Below, one piece after another: positions 15,135 to 22,118 of a stretch of 22,118 bases of DNA (the first letter of the stretch is position 1; the number at the start of each line of letters is the position of its first letter). The position numbers were made by a program, and so were the translations under genes. The DNA lies in the NCBI GenBank assembly GCA_023663505.1, contig JAMPHH010000055.1, positions 1 through 22,118 on the forward strand, written 5' to 3'. The notes beneath the pieces are model-generated. The model worked only from the letters and a program-made list of their open reading frames with translations, searched no databases and was not told the DNA's origin. Source of the DNA: Muribaculum sp. (GTDB lineage: Bacteria > Bacillota > Clostridia > Lachnospirales > Lachnospiraceae).

Positions 15135-15728
15135 TCATAAAAGTGCTGCCATTTGTTTATACATGAAATTCGGTTCTCCCAACAAGAAAATGTCCTTTTG
15201 GGGCATTTCTCCCGAATCCAATGCATACATAAGGTTACTGATATGCAAATGATAGTACCATTCTCCGGTATCATAGTCTATCCTGCGCTCATTCCAGATT
15301 ACCCGCCCGTACTGTCCCTGTCTTAAGGAAAAAGCTGTCTCGTTTAAAATATCATGACGATACAGTGCGGATTCCATATTGTGATAATCCTTGTTGTGTC
15401 CCCGTCTGATTGGTCGGTGGGAGCGATGCTCATCACAAAAAAACGTCACCTCATAGCTCTCTGAATCCGACTGGACGGATAAATTGGTCAGGTTTAAGTC
15501 CCGAACGGAGGTGTAGGCTTGAAAACGGTATGCTTCATTCATGCGCAGATTTTGGAACAGGAGTCCCTTTTGCCGAAAATATAAGCGATGAACCATCACA
15601 TCTCCATGAAATGTATTCGGAAGCTTATCCATCGAATAAGCCTGAGGAAATTCCACACGCTTCTCGGCGCAGGCAGCGCCCCGTTCCTCCTTGCCCCAAG
15701 AAAGACAGATATCCTGAACTACAAGCAA
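15135..15728 (-). CDS. Uncharacterised protein, about 197 residues
   Basis: I do not recognise this protein. It is soluble, rich in Tyr, His and Arg, with no signal peptide, and ends GEWYYHLHISNLMYALDSGE...NFMYKQMAALL. A conspicuous segment is VIWNERRIDYDTGEWYYH, suggestive of beta strands. Its start is doubtful. A GTG at 15737 lies only a base from GGGGAGG, too close for initiation, while a TTG at 15728 has good spacing and is used here. The stop overlaps the open frame of the Imm51-like gene, so the two are probably co-translated. It follows a kinase-fold gene in the same direction, 36 bases downstream of it. Confidence 0.65.
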   Translation of the reverse strand: MLVVQDICLSWGKEERGAACAEKRVEFPQAYSMDKLPNTFHGDVMVHRLYFRQKGLLFQNLRMNEAYRFQAYTSVRDLNLTNLSVQSDSESYEVTFFCDEHRSHRPIRRGHNKDYHNMESALYRHDILNETAFSLRQGQYGRVIWNERRIDYDTGEWYYHLHISNLMYALDSGEMPQKDIFLLGEPNFMYKQMAALL

Positions 15729-15764
15729 ATGATGCACCTCCCCTTGTTCCTGACATTTAATTCC

Positions 15765-16298
15765 TTAAGAATGGTCTTTTACATATTGCAAAAACTCCGG
15801 AGTTTTTGACCAGTATTTGACACCCCAATTCTCAAAGCTCCATTCGTCCATATATTCGTTGCATTCATAATCAATATAATAAACCTCTCCATTCTGTACC
15901 ACAAAATTGGTCGGGAAATAGTCTATATTGGTATGAGCGGCATATAGCAGCCCACACATTCTGTATAACTGGTCAACATATGATGGTTCCATCTTGTCCT
16001 GCAATATCAACTCATAAATCGTATCGCCATCAATAAACTCTTTTAAAATACGTTCTTCCTTGATGTCAGCATCAATCATGGCGGGAATCTTTATTCCGAT
16101 TTCCTTTAGCCGCTTATAATCATTTAATTCCGACTCGAGCTTATTTCCAAATTGATAATAATCGCAGGGTTCGTGGTGAATCTGTTTGAGAACGTATTTC
16201 TGAATCCCGTCGCTCGCCAAATAGGAATACCCCCCTTTTCCCTTTCCCAATAGCTTTAATATATCATATTCCTTCTCATTTACGACCATTTTCTCCAT
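15765..16298 (-). CDS. Small protein kinase-like fold protein
   Basis: The 177-residue product has a glycine-rich loop (LLGKGKGGYSYL), a lysine in KYVLKQIHHEP, a catalytic-loop-like NIDYFPTNFVV and YYIDYECNEY in place of DFG. This is a minimal eukaryotic-like or aminoglycoside-phosphotransferase-like kinase fold, lacking most of the C-lobe. Length and motifs match small bacterial Ser/Thr kinase-like proteins; the substrate is unknown and activity is uncertain. I chose the ATG at 16298, eight bases after GGGG; a GTG at 16307 and an ATG at 16289 are alternatives. A broken acetyltransferase gene lies just upstream. Confidence 0.75.
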   Translation of the reverse strand: MEKMVVNEKEYDILKLLGKGKGGYSYLASDGIQKYVLKQIHHEPCDYYQFGNKLESELNDYKRLKEIGIKIPAMIDADIKEERILKEFIDGDTIYELILQDKMEPSYVDQLYRMCGLLYAAHTNIDYFPTNFVVQNGEVYYIDYECNEYMDEWSFENWGVKYWSKTPEFLQYVKDHS

Positions 16299-16331
16299 GA
16301 TTGTCACCCCAAAATAGAGTTTTTCAGAATA

Positions 16332-16511
16332 TCATTTGGTAATTCGTTTTGCGCCCAGATTATCCTTCACATATTTTACACCGAGCTGCAGCATTTCTTT
16401 TCCATAGCCTTTACCCCTTAATTCAGGATTGACTATCACAAATCCGAATCGAACCGTAGCGTCATCATCTTCTCTGGGATATCGAATGGTAAAATGACCG
16501 ATTAAACCTGT
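16332..16511 (-). pseudogene. GNAT acetyltransferase fragment
   Basis: Directly after the lipoprotein stop codon, and in the same frame, the minus strand codes for 59 residues: GLIGHFTIRYPREDDD, ATVRFGFVIVNPELRGKGYG (the acetyl-CoA-binding RGKGYG loop), then KEMLQLGVKYV and AKRIT before a TGA. In intact GNAT proteins a strand and helix with an Asn/Tyr segment follow AKRIT, and 50-80 residues precede GLIGHF. Both are missing, and there is no start codon or RBS. It is a decayed internal piece of an acetyltransferase gene. Confidence 0.85.
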
Positions 16512-18953
16512 TCAGCCTGCCCCCGCCATTTCCCTCCCTGTTGCCTCTACCTGCAGCTCACATCTGGGAGTGACGTAATAGCTGGCAATCCAGCTTACCT
16601 GCTCCTTTTCCCATAAGGATACATTCAAATAATAGTTATAGCCTTCTGTCAGAAATAATTGGAAGGTGTATATCTTCCCGTCAAATTCCTGATACCACCG
16701 CTGAATCAGCGTATCGTGTCGGTAGGGGCACTCCGGCTCCCAAGCTTCACGCAGCTCCCATGTGATATCCTCCAGACGGTACTCCTCCCTAATCAGATAC
16801 AGGGTTGTAAAGTTACTGGGAAACCAATAATGCCTGTGCTCATACTCAAGCTGCCCGTCATTATCGTAATCCACCATGTACCAATCGCCTTGGTCAGAAA
16901 GCCGCTGAAGCTTTACCGCGTCCGTGACGAGCTCCTCGCACCCGATAAATACACTGATACCATCATTAATAGGAGAGGCAGCCATCAATTCCTTTTGAAT
17001 ACTTGAAACATAGTCGTCAATCTGTCCTTGAACCGAATTATCGCTCCGGTATCCGTTTGTCCAGAGATAATCCACGGGTGCAAGAGTTACCCACACTGCC
17101 CGCTCACTGATTCCCTCGGAGGTTAAAGGATAGAGAATAATGATGTCCCTGTATTTGGAATAGTAGTTATACGAGGTGTCTACCAGATAAAATCTGCCCT
17201 CATAGGGAACCACACGGGCGTTCATATCCAGTGTAGTCATAGAATTTACCTGTTCGGAACCATTTTCCGTAAGGCGGTAACAGCTCACATCTGCAATTCG
17301 CGCCGAGCCACCCATATCAGCATCTATCAGCAGGAATTGGGACTCCCCGATGCTGTATTGATAAATATGGCAAATATACTGTTCGGAATCCGTGGAACTA
17401 AACCAAGCTTCAAGCGCTTTCCCATGGTCTGTCAGCTCGAGGGGCGCCGCAAGCTCGTCAAAGGAAGACCAATCTCTGGTATAAAGAGCTTCCTTTGCCA
17501 TTTGGATAAGCTGTGCAGGAACAAACTCCTGTGCGGACAAGCCTTCCTCAGACGATGTATTCGATGCATTTTCAGACAAAATGATGTCCTGCTCCACGGA
17601 GGACAGGATTCCTGCCTGCGCCTGCTTCCATAATTGCTCCGTCACCTCCTGTCTGTTCTCGGGAAAGGCTTGGGAAGGTTCCTGCGGCTTATAGCAGATG
17701 CTTTTTACATTGCTGTCCTCGTAATCCCAATAATCCACAATTTGAATATGACTCTGCGGCTTTATCCCATAAAGGGCAATCGGCTCAAGCGTGATCGGGG
17801 AAGTATCTCCCTGATAGAGAAACGCCTCCAACAAATACCGCATGGATTGCCCGTTGTAATACAAGGTAAAATACACCTGCTGCCCCTCCAGCTCAAAGAG
17901 CCATCGCTGTGTTTGAGTGGCATAATCCAAATGCGTCGGGGTCCAGACAGCATTTTCCAAGGCTTCCGTCAGCTTGTCAAGCTTCTCCTCAGACCACTTC
18001 TTTTCCAGACCGCTAAAGCTTCCGCTGTTTTGGTTTCGCAGCATCACATCGAGACCGATTTCCTGAATATACGCCTGTATTGCTGATTGAAGCGAAGAGT
18101 TCTCATCGTTTTCGCTTTCCTGTCCCGCAGCCCATAGCTTCTGAAGCCCGCAGTCTGTATTATTTTTGCGCAGGTACATGTTTTTCTGCTTAATCAGCCA
18201 CGTAGACCCCCTGACATCTCCACTTAATTCCAAGAGTCCCAGTGCCTTGGTAGTCTGCCTCTTGTAGTCATCATAATTGCAGACCATATAGAAGCTTCCC
18301 TCATAGGAAAAAATAGCATATATTCTGTAATATCCCAAATAAGCACCGCCCGTCAATCCATAGGAGCCTGTGGCATTCTGTTCCAGAATCGCACAATAAC
18401 TGCTAAGCGAGTATTCATATCGGGTGCGCTCTATCATGATGATCTCGTCCAGTCCGTCTTGGTCGATATCAAGCCGATAAAAATCATAAGAATCCGCTTT
18501 CCTCTGACCCGTCAGAAAATCATTGATTCTTTCATCTTGAATGAATAAGTCTTCACCCTCAAGGGGCTCATATATAAAATCCTCCCGCTTGATTCGCAGG
18601 GCGCTGTCGTCCAGTTCCATAAGCAGGATATCGGAGCTTCCCGCCGCCAGTGCCTCCTGTAACCTGCTTACAAGCTCAGGAGGGAAGCCTGCCGCTCTTT
18701 CATCTTGTGACAAATCAATCAGCTCCGCTTTGTTGTCCTCAAGGGCAAACTGCGCTACAAGAGTGTCCAGCTCTTTGGACAAGTCCCGCTCAGTCTCCGA
18801 CTCGATTGCCTGCTCAATCCCCTGCCCCGTTTCCGTACTCGTAACAGAGGCATCACCCTCCACAGCCGCTGCACAGCCTGTCAATATGCCAATGAGCAGC
18901 AGGATTGCAGGAATATATTTTAATTTTTTGCACAAGGCTTTGGGATTCGTCAT
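16512..18953 (-). CDS. Large uncharacterised lipoprotein
   Basis: The 813-residue product has a lipoprotein signal: KKLKY, a hydrophobic stretch, and the lipobox LTGC with Cys27. The mature part is acidic and begins with a Ser/Thr/Glu-rich linker. I recognise no catalytic domain. Two Asp-rich loops, DIDQDGLDE (about residue 160) and DYDNDGQLE (about residue 693), resemble calcium-binding or VCBS/FG-GAP-type loops and sit in strand-rich, Tyr/Trp-rich sequence. The start at 18953 follows GGAAGGG by 11 bases. The stop is created at a junction with a GNAT remnant in the same frame, so the native C-terminus may be altered. A broken copy of this gene's first part lies at the right edge of the window. 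The likely location is the outer face of the membrane; the role is unknown. Confidence 0.8.
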   Translation of the reverse strand: MTNPKALCKKLKYIPAILLLIGILTGCAAAVEGDASVTSTETGQGIEQAIESETERDLSKELDTLVAQFALEDNKAELIDLSQDERAAGFPPELVSRLQEALAAGSSDILLMELDDSALRIKREDFIYEPLEGEDLFIQDERINDFLTGQRKADSYDFYRLDIDQDGLDEIIMIERTRYEYSLSSYCAILEQNATGSYGLTGGAYLGYYRIYAIFSYEGSFYMVCNYDDYKRQTTKALGLLELSGDVRGSTWLIKQKNMYLRKNNTDCGLQKLWAAGQESENDENSSLQSAIQAYIQEIGLDVMLRNQNSGSFSGLEKKWSEEKLDKLTEALENAVWTPTHLDYATQTQRWLFELEGQQVYFTLYYNGQSMRYLLEAFLYQGDTSPITLEPIALYGIKPQSHIQIVDYWDYEDSNVKSICYKPQEPSQAFPENRQEVTEQLWKQAQAGILSSVEQDIILSENASNTSSEEGLSAQEFVPAQLIQMAKEALYTRDWSSFDELAAPLELTDHGKALEAWFSSTDSEQYICHIYQYSIGESQFLLIDADMGGSARIADVSCYRLTENGSEQVNSMTTLDMNARVVPYEGRFYLVDTSYNYYSKYRDIIILYPLTSEGISERAVWVTLAPVDYLWTNGYRSDNSVQGQIDDYVSSIQKELMAASPINDGISVFIGCEELVTDAVKLQRLSDQGDWYMVDYDNDGQLEYEHRHYWFPSNFTTLYLIREEYRLEDITWELREAWEPECPYRHDTLIQRWYQEFDGKIYTFQLFLTEGYNYYLNVSLWEKEQVSWIASYYVTPRCELQVEATGREMAGAG
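18829..18923 (-). repeat. 95-bp duplicated segment, copy 1 (in intact lipoprotein gene)
   Basis: Identical to 22024-22118 except for one base, in the same orientation, 3,195 bp apart. It covers the lipoprotein signal peptide and the start of the mature protein. The match ends sharply at 18829 and may continue past the right window edge. Confidence 0.97.
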
Positions 18954-19019
18954 ATCTTATTTTACCCTTCCCAGCATAAAGTCCACATCTTTTTGCGTCT
19001 GCTCCTGACTCCGCTAATA

Positions 19020-19433
19020 TCACAGAACCATCAGCAATGTTCCTGCACCAATCAATATGCAGCCGACAAATGATTTGACGCTAAATTCCTCGTGCAGAAA
19101 GACAAATGCCAAAACCAATGTGATAACCACGCTTAGCTTGTCGATTGGCACAACCTTAGATGCATCTCCCATTTGCAGAGCCTTATAATAGCAAAGCCAT
19201 GATGCACCCGTCGCAAGACCTGACAGGATCAGAAATAACCAGCTTTTATGGCTTATGTCAAAAATCCCCTTCTGCGTATGTGTAAGGAACACCATTCCCC
19301 ACGCCATCACAACGACAACAACGGTTCTGATTGCCGTCGCGAGATTGGAATTCACGCCATCGATACCGATTTTGGCAAGTATCGAAGTAAGCGCCGCAAA
19401 AACAGCCGATAACAAGGCAAGTGCTATCCACAT
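19020..19433 (-). CDS. EamA-family single-domain transporter
   Basis: The 137-residue protein has five hydrophobic helices: MWIALALLSAVFAALTSILA, then SNLATAIRTVVVVVMAWGM, LFLILSGLATGASWLCYYKA, VVPIDKLSVVITLVLAFVFL and FVGCILIGAGTLLMVL. This is one EamA repeat of the drug/metabolite transporter superfamily, a known full-length form of about 140 residues that must dimerise. The conserved ATGASWLCYYKAL and KVVPIDKLS segments are intact. The start at 19433 has GGAGG eight to ten bases upstream. A 52-residue protein gene and a strong promoter (19731-19759) lie upstream in the same direction, so it is probably the second gene of that unit. The substrate is unknown. Confidence 0.88.
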   Translation of the reverse strand: MWIALALLSAVFAALTSILAKIGIDGVNSNLATAIRTVVVVVMAWGMVFLTHTQKGIFDISHKSWLFLILSGLATGASWLCYYKALQMGDASKVVPIDKLSVVITLVLAFVFLHEEFSVKSFVGCILIGAGTLLMVL

Positions 19434-19526
19434 TTGGCATCACCTCCACTTCAAATTTCACTTTGTATCACAATAAAAGGGCGCTTATTGATAAACTTTT
19501 TGCACCCCTTTAATTTATTAAGCCAT

Positions 19527-19685
19527 TCAATTCTTATTTTTAATAATATTCATTGCTTCATCTTCGGAGGGACTGTGAGTTTCAATAAATACTATAAATT
19601 CATTTATTTTATTTGCATCCCATCCTTCTTCAGTCAACTTGATAATAATATTGGTTGCCTCTTTTGCTGTCATATCTGCTACCAT
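19527..19685 (-). CDS. Small conserved-looking hypothetical protein (52 residues)
   Basis: An open frame of 52 codons starts at an ATG seven bases after GGTGG (a second ATG follows at 19673). The product has the pattern MTAKEATNIIIKLTEEGWDA, then NEFIVFIETHSPSEDEAMNI, predicted to be two or three amphipathic helices. It resembles short Firmicutes hypothetical proteins with an FIETHxPxEEEA segment. A consensus promoter ends about 45 bases upstream. It lies about 90 bases before the EamA gene, with no terminator between them. The function is unknown. Confidence 0.7.
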   Translation of the reverse strand: MVADMTAKEATNIIIKLTEEGWDANKINEFIVFIETHSPSEDEAMNIIKNKN

Positions 19686-19730
19686 CCTTTCACCACCTTT
19701 TTATTAATAGTGTTTATTGCAACTATGATT

Positions 19731-19759
19731 ATTATAGCGAATTACGCAGATGGTGTAAA
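19731..19759 (-). promoter_or_regulatory. Strong SigA-type promoter for the small ORF and EamA
   Basis: On the minus strand, TTTACA (19759-19754) and TATAAT (19736-19731) are exactly 17 bases apart. Transcription would begin near 19724, about 40 bases before the 52-residue frame. Confidence 0.85.
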
Positions 19760-19857
19760 GCCTTTATTCAATCCCCCGCAACAAATCACTGCATAATGAA
19801 AAAACATCATTTTGAAAAAAAGCATCATCAAGTTTGCAGTCGGCAATGGGGCGCCTA

Positions 19858-20481
19858 TTACATTTTCCCATAAAATACACGAAGCACTTCCACCAGTCTT
19901 TCAGGTGCTTCCACATTAACCTCGTGCCCTGAACCACTGATGATTTGAAGCTCTGCGTCCCTCAATAGACCTGCCAGCTCCACAGATGCCTTTTTATTCG
20001 CAGAATCCCGCTCCCCACACACAATCAATGTAGGACAAGAGACTTTCTGTATAGAGCCGCTAAAATCCAATTCCATCATGGTCTTACAAAGCTCAATAAA
20101 CTCCTTCTTTCCAAATCCCGTCTGATGAAACATAGATTTCGGCATACATTGAAAAAGTACATTCTGAAGCCTTAATAATCCTTTAGGCATTTTATATTGT
20201 GCGGCAATAAGCACCAAGGAGTTTACCTTTTCCGAATGCTCAATGGCATAATTTAAAGCCAACACACCGCCCAGAGACAAGCCACATAAATCTATCAGTC
20301 CATCAAATTTAGAACAAGCCTTTGTAAAGCCTTCGTAAAGATTTTTATAGGCTGCCCGTTCTCCTTGACATATCTCAGTCAAATTAGGGCACACACTGTA
20401 CTTATCAAGGTCTAACTGAGCAATTAAATCGTCCCAACTGGCAGGAGTCTGACCTAAACCATGTATAAAAATGTGATGCAT
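19858..20481 (-). CDS. Alpha/beta hydrolase
   Basis: A 207-residue cytoplasmic hydrolase. It starts HHIFIHGLGQTPASWDDL (oxyanion strand HGLG), has the nucleophile elbow GLSLGG with its Ser, a short cap region with KSMFHQTGFGKKEF, then TLIVCGERDSANKKAS (acid Asp) and ISGSGHEVNVEAPE (catalytic His). The triad is therefore complete. Family members are esterases, lipases or C-C hydrolases; the substrate cannot be told. The ATG at 20481 has AGGAG seven bases upstream. About 117 bases separate it from the SUKH gene, in the same direction. Confidence 0.92.
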   Translation of the reverse strand: MHHIFIHGLGQTPASWDDLIAQLDLDKYSVCPNLTEICQGERAAYKNLYEGFTKACSKFDGLIDLCGLSLGGVLALNYAIEHSEKVNSLVLIAAQYKMPKGLLRLQNVLFQCMPKSMFHQTGFGKKEFIELCKTMMELDFSGSIQKVSCPTLIVCGERDSANKKASVELAGLLRDAELQIISGSGHEVNVEAPERLVEVLRVFYGKM

Positions 20482-20598
20482 TCCTCCACTCCTACAAATC
20501 TTGAATTATCCAATATGCAATCAAATAATTTCATTTTTCCGGATTCTGGCAATTTTTGTGCCTCCGGTTTATCAAACCCTAAATATCATTCGCCTGCG

Positions 20599-21018
20599 CT
20601 ATTCTTCCTCGTTAAGATAGTCATATAAAAACCTTCCGAAGGTATCCGCAATTTCCTCTCCGCAATACTCATCGTCCACTTCCAAAACAGGGCACTCACC
20701 ATTTTTCATCTTGTCCGTATCCAGACAAATCAAGGTATCCTCCCAAAAGCCGATAATGACCAGATTGTGTGGAAGCCCCTCGCCGCGTTCCTGCCGCGTG
20801 ACAATCACAACATCATCTTCCTCGTTATCGGTGATGCCAAAAATAATCTCCCCTCCGGCATCACCACCGCCAAAATCAGCTAAAAACGCCTTATAACTCT
20901 CAGGGAAAACGACGCCCAACGCTTTCATTGCGTCCTCTACCTCGTTCTCCGAAACACCACCGACAAATTCCGTGGCATCAATATCCATAAGCTTCTTTGC
21001 CTTTTTGTAATAATTCAT
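20599..21018 (-). CDS. SMI1/KNR4 (SUKH) family protein
   Basis: An acidic 139-residue protein with the SUKH pattern: VSENEVEDAMKALGVVFPES, YKAFLADFGGGDAGGEIIFGI and later IGFWEDTLICLDTDKMKNGE, LEVDDEY. In bacteria this superfamily mostly supplies immunity proteins against polymorphic or contact-dependent toxins. No toxin gene is visible here. The start at 21018 has GGAGG seven bases upstream and its ATG overlaps the stop of a CPBP fragment (ATGA). It may be an orphan immunity gene. Confidence 0.85.
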   Translation of the reverse strand: MNYYKKAKKLMDIDATEFVGGVSENEVEDAMKALGVVFPESYKAFLADFGGGDAGGEIIFGITDNEEDDVVIVTRQERGEGLPHNLVIIGFWEDTLICLDTDKMKNGECPVLEVDDEYCGEEIADTFGRFLYDYLNEEE

Positions 21019-21299
21019 AATGCACCCTCCAATTCATATAACTTTTTCCTACACAAATTGGCGAGAAAATGCGCCAATGCGCTGCACCATGCATTGTCTG
21101 TCCTTTTGAATACAAGACCGTAGAATAATGAGTTGATAAAAATAAACGCCAAATCATATAAAACGATCACCGCGCCTCCAAAATTAAAATGTCCCATCAC
21201 AAACAGGGCTGACGTAATAAGCAACTTCGGCAGCTCGGATGCGTTTTTAAAAAGCTTGTTTTCGAGCCTAAATGCTCTATGTACTCCGGCAGACCGTTT
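21015..21299 (-). pseudogene. CPBP-family intramembrane protease fragment (C-terminal)
   Basis: Right after the HAD gene's stop codon, a frame with no proper start encodes about 90 residues. They include LLITSALFVMGHFNFGG (the His of motif 2), FIFINSLFYGLVFKRTDNAW and CSALAHFLANL (the third conserved motif with His and Asn). The N-terminal helices and the EExxxR motif of CPBP (CAAX-like) proteases are absent, and only a TTG with no good RBS is available at 21224. It is therefore a 5'-truncated remnant, though still read through to the SUKH start. Confidence 0.7.
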
Positions 21300-21980
21300 T
21301 TACAAAATATTGCATATTTCTCCCAGCGAGGAAATACAATGATCCGCCCTTTCATTAACCGGCTTATGTACAAGAATTGTCGTCATGCCAGATTTTTTCC
21401 CGCCGACTATATCAGAGGAAACGCTATCGCCAACCATATAGTATCGATCAATATTCGGCAACGCTTTCTTGGCATAGTCAAATATTTCTTTGCGTGGTTT
21501 ATCATAGCCAATCTGAGCAGAAATAACAAAGGCATCAAAATACTGCATTAACCCCAACTCTGATAGAACGTCGCATAAATCAGGATAATTATTCGACAAA
21601 AGAATATTTTGAAAACCCGCCTCTTTCGCCCATTTAAGAGTCGATATGGTGTCATCATACAGGTGATAATTCCCCCTGTCTTTTATAAAGGATCTTACCT
21701 TTTGGCTTGCCACTTTCGCCATATCCCCATCCAATCCAAGCGAAAGATAGATATTCTCAAAATACTTGTTCATATAATCCCACCAGAGTTCTCCCACAAG
21801 ATCTGAATAATCATTCTCTGGCGTATGCCATGTAAATCCGATGGCAGTGTACGGTCTCACATCATCCAAAAGAATCGTTGTATCAGGAACCGTTTCTTTT
21901 ATAGCTTTCCAGATAGAACCACTCCATAGACAATGGGAATGAACAAGTGTACCGTCAAAGTCCCAGCATATCGCTCTCAT
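21300..21980 (-). CDS. HAD-superfamily hydrolase
   Basis: The 226-residue protein has all four HAD motifs: ICWDFDGTLV (nucleophile and acid Asp), ILLSNN (Ser), KPRKEIF (Lys) and YMVGDSVSSDIVGGKKSG (metal-binding Asp). The cap between motifs I and II is helical, about 90 residues, as in phosphoglycolate-phosphatase-like phosphatases. It probably dephosphorylates a small phosphorylated metabolite; the substrate is unknown. The ATG at 21980 has GGAGG eight bases upstream. The RBS lies inside the tail of the broken lipoprotein copy. Confidence 0.92.
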   Translation of the reverse strand: MRAICWDFDGTLVHSHCLWSGSIWKAIKETVPDTTILLDDVRPYTAIGFTWHTPENDYSDLVGELWWDYMNKYFENIYLSLGLDGDMAKVASQKVRSFIKDRGNYHLYDDTISTLKWAKEAGFQNILLSNNYPDLCDVLSELGLMQYFDAFVISAQIGYDKPRKEIFDYAKKALPNIDRYYMVGDSVSSDIVGGKKSGMTTILVHKPVNERADHCISSLGEICNIL

Positions 21981-21983
21981 TCC

Positions 21984-22118
21984 TCAAACCTCCATATGTA
22001 TTTCTAAAAACCTTCTAAAAATAGTTTCCGTACTCGTAACAGAGGCATCACCCTCCACAGCCACTGCACAGCCTGTCAATATGCCAATGAGCAGCAGGAT
22101 TGCAGGAATATATTTTAA
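21984..22118 (-). pseudogene. Truncated second copy of the lipoprotein gene
   Basis: The minus strand from the right edge codes for the lipoprotein's residues 11 to about 42 (KYIPAILLLIGILTGC, then VEGDASVTSTET) with one substitution, Ala to Val after the lipobox Cys. After that the sequence changes abruptly to IFRRFLEIHMEV and stop. The intact gene continues for 770 more residues. The start is outside the window. The signal peptide and lipobox remain, so a short lipopeptide could still be made. Confidence 0.85.
22024..22118 (-). repeat. 95-bp duplicated segment, copy 2 (in truncated lipoprotein gene)
   Basis: A direct repeat of 18829-18923 with a single base difference. It reaches the window edge, so the full duplication is probably longer. 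Confidence 0.97.

Overview
The window looks like chromosomal DNA from a Clostridia-type Firmicute, most likely a Lachnospiraceae member. The basis is strong AGGAGG-like ribosome binding sites, a DUF4250 small protein, an AgrC/LytTR two-component pair, a CxxCxxCxxC/ASKHA corrinoid-activator-like protein, and a TM287/288-type heterodimeric ABC exporter. The family-level placement is inference. No rRNA, tRNA or CRISPR array was seen.

Layout. (1) 1-2126, minus strand: a LytTR response regulator followed one base later by a GHKL sensor kinase that runs off the left edge. (2) 2344-3182, minus: a GyrI-like ligand-binding protein with its own promoter and a structured terminator. (3) 3235-4180: an accessory island without conventional genes. 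Two inverted copies of a long palindromic repeat flank a compact locus that reads as a type I toxin-antitoxin module: a 54-residue one-helix membrane peptide on the plus strand, a convergent small RNA with a consensus promoter on the minus strand, a shared bidirectional terminator, and the same 28-nt hairpin at the 5' end of both predicted RNAs. (4) 4189-9023, minus: a polysaccharide deacetylase, a large chemoreceptor, an ASKHA-domain protein carrying an in-frame 63-bp minisatellite, and a DUF4250 protein. (5) 9192-10915, plus: an IS1380-family insertion sequence with an RBS-masking leader hairpin, then a third, variant copy of the palindromic repeat. (6) 11079-14752, plus: a heterodimeric ABC exporter operon. 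(7) 14767-22118, minus: a run of small, mostly unrelated genes all in one direction: an Imm51-like protein, an unknown, a kinase-fold protein, a GNAT remnant, a large lipoprotein, a single-domain EamA transporter, a 52-residue protein, an alpha/beta hydrolase, a SUKH protein, a CPBP fragment and a HAD hydrolase. The right edge carries a broken second copy of the lipoprotein's 5' end.

The strongest candidate for something undescribed is the toxin-antitoxin-like locus at 3576-3956 with its flanking inverted repeats. It resembles the Fst/par family in convergent RNAs and shared terminator. It differs in that the 5' repeats are inverted rather than direct, so both RNAs carry the same self-complementary hairpin. 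The second area of interest is the right third. Its single orientation, two orphan immunity-like genes, truncated genes and a 95-bp duplication 3,195 bp apart suggest a region of active gene gain and loss.
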